Shown here one piece after another: positions 62,801 to 64,000 of a stretch of DNA of 64,000 nt. The position numbers and the translations under genes are program-made. Source of the stretch: Gordionus sp. m RMFG-2023 (Eukaryota; Nematomorpha; Gordioida; Chordodea; Parachordodidae); NCBI RefSeq assembly GCF_954871325.1, contig NC_088775.1:18081561-18145560 (forward strand). Reading direction: 5' to 3'. Under the pieces are notes generated by a model. It did not search any database, was not told the origin of the DNA, and saw only the letters and a list, made by a program, of their open reading frames with translations. Each line of letters starts with the position of its first letter. Within the stretch, counting starts at the first letter, position 1.

Positions 62801-63262
62801 ATATGTGAAAAAACTTAAGAAAATATTTATCTTATACTTGTAAAAATGGCACACTAATAAATTAAAGCAATTCTAAATTTCTAAAAATGCTATTTGATAT
62901 TATATTTTTATTTAAAAAAATTTTATAAATGGAGAATTTTAGTTTATGAAGAGACTTAAACAAATTATATGCGACAAAAACGAAAGTTAAAAAGAACCAT
63001 CCTTTTGATTTTTTTCAATAATAACTTTTTAGTCTAGGGTTTAAACACTTTTATCTTATGAGTTCTACATTTCCGGATTGTAAACGTTTTTTTAAATTTC
63101 GGTGATAACATATTAAAATAAAACGGAAATAACCTTTTTCCCCATATTAAACATCAACTGAGGTGTACAAATCTGTGCTTTAACGCAAATATTGGATGCT
63201 TTAAGCATGCCGTCAATCATTTTCAATATATCTGGTATAACTTTTTTCATACCTTCTTTGCA
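41814..63262 (-). CDS. PSAP: Prosaposin-like gene (ten exons, 5' end outside window)
   Basis: Prosaposins are secretory, lysosome-directed precursors cut into small saposins that help enzymes degrade sphingolipids. On the minus strand, exons at 63134-63262, 58934-59011, 58357-58479, 57525-57795, 57032-57144, 56605-56851, 54357-54499, 45099-45179, 44507-44701 and 41814-41855 join in phase to 473 codons plus stop, all with GT/AG borders. Residues 1-32 are the end of one SapB domain. Complete SapB domains have cysteines at 51/54/80/91/116/122, 218/221/249/260/285/291 and 327/330/358/369/394/400, with the canonical x10, x24 and x5 spacing. A SapA domain has cysteines at 442, 450, 459 and 465. N-glycosylation sites NRT, NRT and NST follow or precede the second cysteine. 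Signal peptide and first exons lie right of the window. The introns hold at least seven mobile elements. Identification is strong; exact saposin assignments are not possible. Confidence 0.93.
42448..44158. mobile_element. CMC-like DNA transposon in last intron
   Basis: Terminal inverted repeats CACTGTGTGACAA (left) and TTGTCACACAGTG (right) are flanked on both sides by TTA, which fits a 3-bp target duplication. CAC-starting ends with 2-4 bp duplications point to the CACTA/Chapaev (CMC) group, by inference. It carries a minus-strand fragment at 42818-43123. It lies wholly within the intron between exons H and I. Confidence 0.55.
42818..43123 (-). pseudogene. Transposon-borne Cys-rich fragment (CKTCYNSF ... 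HSWDCYF)
   Basis: A 101-residue frame with AQKCPIS, CKTCYNSFNSWVNGKRSFK and SRNHSWDCYF. The pattern (CxxC, a GKR motif, then NH-x-DCYF) resembles the N-terminal cysteine/histidine region of a widespread family of invertebrate transposon-associated proteins, usually seen as WREP-x-NH-x-DCYFC. The last cysteine expected there is not present. Its position inside the 42448-44158 element suggests it is part of that element's coding region. Function is not known. Confidence 0.4.
44507..44701 (-). CDS. PSAP: Prosaposin-like exon H: end of SapB, linker, most of SapA
   Basis: Encodes 65 residues (396-460). QLGMC gives the sixth cysteine of the last SapB domain, then there is a basic, glutamine-rich linker, then NVCTRGPGYWCQNMQTAKEC, the diagnostic SapA signature (C, GPxYWC, AKEC). 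Acceptor TTACAG, donor GTAAGT. It is bracketed by inverted copies of a transposon end (42455-42637 and 44806-44985). Confidence 0.93.
44806..44987 (-). repeat. Inverted solo end of the CMC-like element
   Basis: About 180 bases, close to the reverse complement of 42455-42637 (shared GTTTATAACTTC, GGCCACTTTAACCTAAAATA and GACAGCGGATTTAGAATATG in the two orientations). It lies in the intron between exons G and H. It is a separate insertion or a transposed end, with no partner terminus of its own identified. Confidence 0.75.
45099..45179 (-). CDS. PSAP: Prosaposin-like exon G: second half of last SapB domain
   Basis: Encodes 27 residues (369-395): CLDYLDMYGVQALKLISEYM, then DPEVVCQ. It starts on the fourth cysteine in phase 0, like exon A. 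Acceptor ATCAG, donor GTTTTC. Confidence 0.9.
45180..47350. other. Intron sequence, no gene recognised
   Basis: Within the 9.2-kb intron between exons F and G. A GC-richer patch at 45490-45730 and a C/T-rich patch at 46660-46930 stand out from the AT-rich background but match nothing I recognise. A short frame at 45651-45914 is hydrophobic and unsupported. Two similar 15-bp words near 45925 and 46038 are listed separately. Confidence 0.5.
45925..46052 (+). promoter_or_regulatory. Paired CGCTAGATGGCG-like words (CTCF-like?)
   Basis: CCGCTAGATAGCGTT (45925-45939) and TCGCTAGATGGCGCA (46038-46052) are same-strand copies about 113 bases apart. The second fits the animal CTCF core (CCASYAGRKGGCRSY) at 12 of 15 positions. 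The word could equally belong to an unrecognised repeat. Confidence 0.25.
48139..48675 (-). pseudogene. hAT transposase C-terminal part
   Basis: An open frame of 178 residues on the minus strand. The informative part is the end: DNLLEWWAAHQSEFTILAKL, then VLAIPASSASCEPNFSTTGR and ILKERRSNIQPEKVDMLLFL. This is the complete hAT dimerisation domain, with the usual SER replaced by SCE. Upstream is an acidic linker. The catalytic core and BED finger are absent from the rest of the element, so it is internally deleted. Apart from that, the frame is unbroken over its length. Confidence 0.85.
48771..48878 (+). repeat. 54-bp tandem duplication
   Basis: Two adjacent identical copies starting TAGATATGAATTATAAAAAA and ending GGGGCTTATT. 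A wider, diverged duplication (ATTCCTTTATTTGATTGTTT at 48728 and 48885) encloses them. Confidence 0.8.
49146..52035 (+). mobile_element. Nearly intact hAT nested in a hAT
   Basis: Flanks CCGGCCTA (49138-49145) and CCGGCCTG (52036-52043) are 7 of 8 identical and lie in the GGCCCGGCC-type zones of the host hAT. The ends are CAGGGATTCGAACCGAACCC and, from the right, CAGGGATGCGAGCCCGACAA. Subterminal zones repeat GAACCCGAACCGAACC. It carries a long transposase gene on the plus strand with almost no damage, which makes it the best-preserved DNA transposon here. Confidence 0.9.
49786..51780 (+). CDS. hAT (BED/ZBED-type) transposase, three exons visible, one in-frame stop
   Basis: The exons at 49786-51153, 51256-51609 and 51652-51780 join in phase 0 with GT/AG borders and end at TGA 51778-51780. 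Order: BED finger near residues 8-45 (CSYCKVKMSGNHLSNLERH, then NH); KINIETFF; LDRSILGVNIQF region; TITSDNGCNFLRA; VWCAAHTLQLALQDAI, the hAT CxxH region; CHRWHSTHDML; KNEILLAAIYLDPRYK at the exon end; HPELYIISKILFAVPATQ; then VSVERSFSHLKFIFSPHRSR, the dimerisation domain, split by the second intron. The first visible exon has acceptor TTTTTATAG; an upstream exon with the start codon was not identified. The single defect I see is TAG at 49969-49971 between BED finger and core. Restarts at TTG just after it are unlikely to be used. It may be recently immobilised, or the stop may be spliced around. Confidence 0.85.
52156..53252. other. Intron sequence with a 24-bp repeat
   Basis: No gene recognised. 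At 52772-52823 there are two and a half copies of a 24-bp unit AAATATCGGTGCAGATCCGA plus TATT. Its TATCGGATC word recalls the ends of the MITE at 54701. Confidence 0.5.
53261..53564. mobile_element. hAT-type MITE, 304 bp
   Basis: A perfect 8-bp target duplication ATTCTGAT (53253-53260 and 53565-53572). The ends are TAGTGATCTGCCTCGGGCCT and, from the right, TAGAGATTGCCGGACTCGG. Subterminal words CCCGGCCCA and ACCCGATTTT appear at both sides. Non-coding; in the long intron. Confidence 0.9.
54357..54499 (-). CDS. PSAP: Prosaposin-like exon F: first half of last SapB domain
   Basis: Encodes residues 321-368: DYCPVCHIAVAWLSQKIGKN, then ST (glycosylation site NST) and the third cysteine in AKRFCSELPGKW. 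Acceptor AAATAG with phase 1 matching exon E; donor GTAATT in phase 0. The intron that follows is about 9.2 kb and holds the nested hAT pair. Confidence 0.9.
54701..55381. mobile_element. hAT-type MITE, 681 bp with nested MITE
   Basis: A perfect 8-bp target duplication TTTTCATC (54693-54700 and 55382-55389). The ends are TAGGGCTGTGACAATATTTA and, from the right, TAGGGCTGTGCCATCTACAA, with ATATCGGATCGG inward. It holds a smaller MITE at 54975-55177. It lies in the intron between exons E and F. Confidence 0.9.
54975..55177. mobile_element. MITE of the TAGTGTTGTTAAACGG family nested in a MITE
   Basis: The ends are TAGTGTTACTAAACGGCTC and AACAACACTT. Flanks CATTCAGT and TATTCACT are 6 of 8 identical. 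Internal words AAAATTTTAGCCAA and TTTGGCTAAAATTTTGAT form the arms. Non-coding. Confidence 0.6.
55390..56604. other. Intron sequence
   Basis: AT-rich; no gene, paired element ends or notable repeats recognised. Confidence 0.5.
56605..56851 (-). CDS. PSAP: Prosaposin-like exon E: rest of SapB domain and linker
   Basis: Encodes residues 239-320. It contains cysteines three to six (KICSVMPSTLGKDCRAFVDM, then SSQICQAFDFC), followed by a proline-rich linker with a possible glycosylation site NAS. Acceptor ACACAG, donor GTAAAT in phase 1. Confidence 0.92.
57032..57144 (-). CDS. PSAP: Prosaposin-like exon D2: start of next SapB domain
   Basis: Encodes residues 201-238, with VECKICEQVVTVLLEKLGNN followed by RTR: first cysteine pair and glycosylation site NRT. 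Acceptor AATAG, donor GTAAAA. The following intron is only 180 bases, the shortest in the visible gene. Confidence 0.9.
57525..57795 (-). CDS. PSAP: Prosaposin-like exon D: end of SapB domain and long linker
   Basis: Encodes 90 residues plus one base (111-200). It starts DPVQMCQAFGIC with the fifth and sixth cysteines, then a cysteine-free linker of about 78 residues up to EDFYK. Acceptor ATAAG, donor GTATTT; it ends in phase 1 and joins exon D2, which starts with the matching two bases. Confidence 0.9.
58357..58479 (-). CDS. PSAP: Prosaposin-like exon C: middle of SapB domain
   Basis: Encodes 41 residues (70-110) with the third and fourth cysteines, AKHVCQAFPVKVQEKCSSIV, followed by a YIPAVYEYINML helix. 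Acceptor TTTCTAG and donor GTAAAA. The intron before it falls ten residues ahead of the third cysteine, the same place as the intron before exon E. Confidence 0.9.
58934..59011 (-). CDS. PSAP: Prosaposin-like exon B: start of SapB domain
   Basis: Encodes 26 residues (44-69) with NRT-N-LCNDCKKVIDQVRGF: a glycosylation site and the first cysteine pair CxxC. Acceptor AAAAG just right of 59011, donor GTATAA at 58933. The LINE in the preceding intron begins only about 72 bases upstream of this acceptor. Confidence 0.88.
59102..62540 (+). mobile_element. RTE/CFDP2-like LINE, nearly full length
   Basis: A 3.4-kb non-LTR retrotransposon in the intron between exons A and B, opposite in strand to the host gene. 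The 5' leader (59102-59284) contains GATGTCAGGAAGGGCATCCG, a conserved leader word in related elements; a long reading frame follows (59285-62503). The 3' end CCTGGAAATCGCC-AAACGGAGAAGAAGATAACT recurs as a scrap at 3297. The 19 bases AACGGAGAAGAAGATAACT occur both just before the element (59083-59101) and as its last bases (62522-62540). Base composition is clearly less AT-rich than the surroundings, typical of a recent insertion. Confidence 0.85.
59285..62503 (+). CDS. LINE ORF: endonuclease + reverse transcriptase, one in-frame TGA
   Basis: Copies the element's RNA into DNA at a nicked target. It starts at ATG 59285. An APE-type endonuclease occupies about residues 62-300 (RVATWNVGSMTGR, QETRWKG, AYVPQVG, AGDLNGHVG, DYLLLRR). 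The reverse transcriptase occupies about residues 555-790: FVDLEKAFDRVPRE, LHQGSVLSPLLF and the catalytic YADD. A zinc-finger-like insert follows (CGVCGKGVARNSIQCTRCQK, WVHKRCS). TGA at 61844-61846 stops the frame right after TFICKT, where related proteins have a finger cysteine. The same frame then continues for 219 codons (FCYLGDML; LRWFGHVERM; GRPKMTW) to the stop at 62503. This suggests a single nonsense change of a cysteine codon. Otherwise it is unbroken over more than 1,070 codons. Confidence 0.9.
62541..63133. other. Intron sequence
   Basis: Between the LINE and exon A; AT-rich, nothing recognised. Confidence 0.5.
63134..63262 (-). CDS. PSAP: Prosaposin-like exon A: second half of a SapB domain
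   Basis: Encodes residues 1-43 of the visible protein, starting CKEGMKKVIPDILKMIDGML and ending after CVKAQIC plus a short linker. Acceptor ATTAG at 63263-63264, donor GTTATT at 63133-63128. It starts exactly on the fourth cysteine of the domain in phase 0, as exon G does. Spacing to the next two cysteines is 24 and 5 residues, as in saposins. The first half of this domain was not found between here and the window edge. Confidence 0.85.
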
Positions 63263-64000
63263 CTAATATAAGAAAAAATTAAATTGATAATTAATACATA
63301 AAATAGAGGGTGTTAAAATATTTAGGTTTTTAAGTAAGATAAGTAACACATGTTTTGATATATAAATAATTTAATATTCACCATTTTTAAATTCAAATCA
63401 AGCAAAATGACATATGACATTTTGTTTTTATGTTATTTATAAAATAATTTGATACCGCCATGAGTCTGATTTCTATATTTTTAACATATTTTTAGATGAA
63501 GACAAACTATAGACATAGTTATTTGAACAATTAGCATACCCTTTAACTAATCTTTCATTCTTAAAAGTATCATCAAGAACAGGTGTTTTTGATGTCTCAC
63601 AAAAAAAATGTAAATCAACAAAATGAACGACTTTCAGGTTTACTTATATAAGTAAACCTGAAAGTCGATAAAAGATTTTAAATTTTGGGAAATTCTTTAA
63701 AAAATCCTGTTTGATCATTCTCAAATATAAATTTTTATTTTGAAAAATTATTGATGATTTTTGACCTTGAGCAGTTTATGAAACTCTGGTTCAAAAATTA
63801 TAATAGCTATTGTTAGCATTTAAAAATAAATATGTAAAAAAATTAATTAAAAGAATAATAAAAATTATTATTAGCTAAAAGCGTATATATTCTTAATTTT
63901 ATATATAAAAAATAAAATATTATTAGATGAAGGAATATTTTATTTTAAAAATATAGATAAACAAAAGGTCACGACTTATAAGAACATAAATCATCAACGA
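63263..64000. other. Upstream intron of prosaposin-like gene
   Basis: No saposin half-domain was found here, so the exon preceding exon A should lie beyond the window. It contains the 40-bp palindrome at 63628. Confidence 0.45.
63628..63667. repeat. Perfect 40-bp palindrome
   Basis: Two 20-base arms, the left being CGACTTTCAGGTTTACTTAT, with no spacer and no mismatch. The next base pair outward does not match. It lies in an intron of the prosaposin-like gene. Confidence 0.95.

Noticed and set aside
63540-63595. Possible extra prosaposin-like exon on the minus strand (TSKTPVLDDTFKNERLVK)
   Set aside because: It has plausible AG and GT borders, but the only open frame ends in phase 1, whereas exon A needs phase 0. 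It has no cysteines, and the missing SapB half-domain is not between it and exon A.
1-64000. tRNA or rRNA genes
   Set aside because: No cloverleaf with conserved A and B box words and no rRNA core sequence was noticed; a covariance-model scan would be needed to exclude them fully.

Overview
The window is very AT-rich animal nuclear DNA. The animal call rests on a split, intron-rich prosaposin-type gene (saposin B domains plus a C-terminal saposin A domain), an RTE/CFDP2-like LINE, many hAT transposons, a piggyBac-type relic and a broken Ty3/Gypsy element. An arthropod or similar invertebrate is my best guess, but nothing here fixes the species.

Layout. 1-880: right end of a hAT element. 881-3617: non-genic, with one scrap of LINE 3' tail. 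3627-13143: a 9.5-kb foldback transposon with 9-bp target duplications, whose arms are built from a 14-bp phased array and a ~117-bp tandem repeat; it carries a second nested foldback (6941-9522) and a nested hAT (10530-12591). 13320-16150: broken Ty3/Gypsy fossil. 16.9-20.8 kb: one copy of a diverged duplicated block, small hAT-type MITEs and a piggyBac-like relic. 21019-25786: a second foldback element with 9-bp target duplications, split by a hAT (21407-24195). 26.05-34.7 kb: the second copy of the duplicated block, split by a 5.5-kb hAT (28426-33944) that itself contains another hAT (28978-32474). 35.1-37.3 kb: three MITEs. 37711-40766: a 3-kb near-perfect palindromic element carrying the same ~119-bp repeat as the first foldback.

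41814-63262 (minus strand) is the only host gene I can support: ten exons of a prosaposin-like gene whose 5' end lies beyond the window. All exon phases match, and all splice sites are GT/AG. The visible coding part is 473 residues: the last half of one SapB domain, three complete SapB domains with canonical six-cysteine spacing, and a terminal SapA domain. Its introns are swollen by transposons: a CMC-like element, a nested hAT pair (47359-52147 containing 49146-52035), several MITEs, and a nearly complete LINE (about 59102-62540).

The rest of the window is mobile DNA inserted into mobile DNA. Exact 8-bp duplications mark most hAT-type elements and 9-bp duplications mark the foldback elements. 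The foldback family with phased subterminal arrays, and the tandem repeat shared between two unrelated palindromic elements, are the least explained features.
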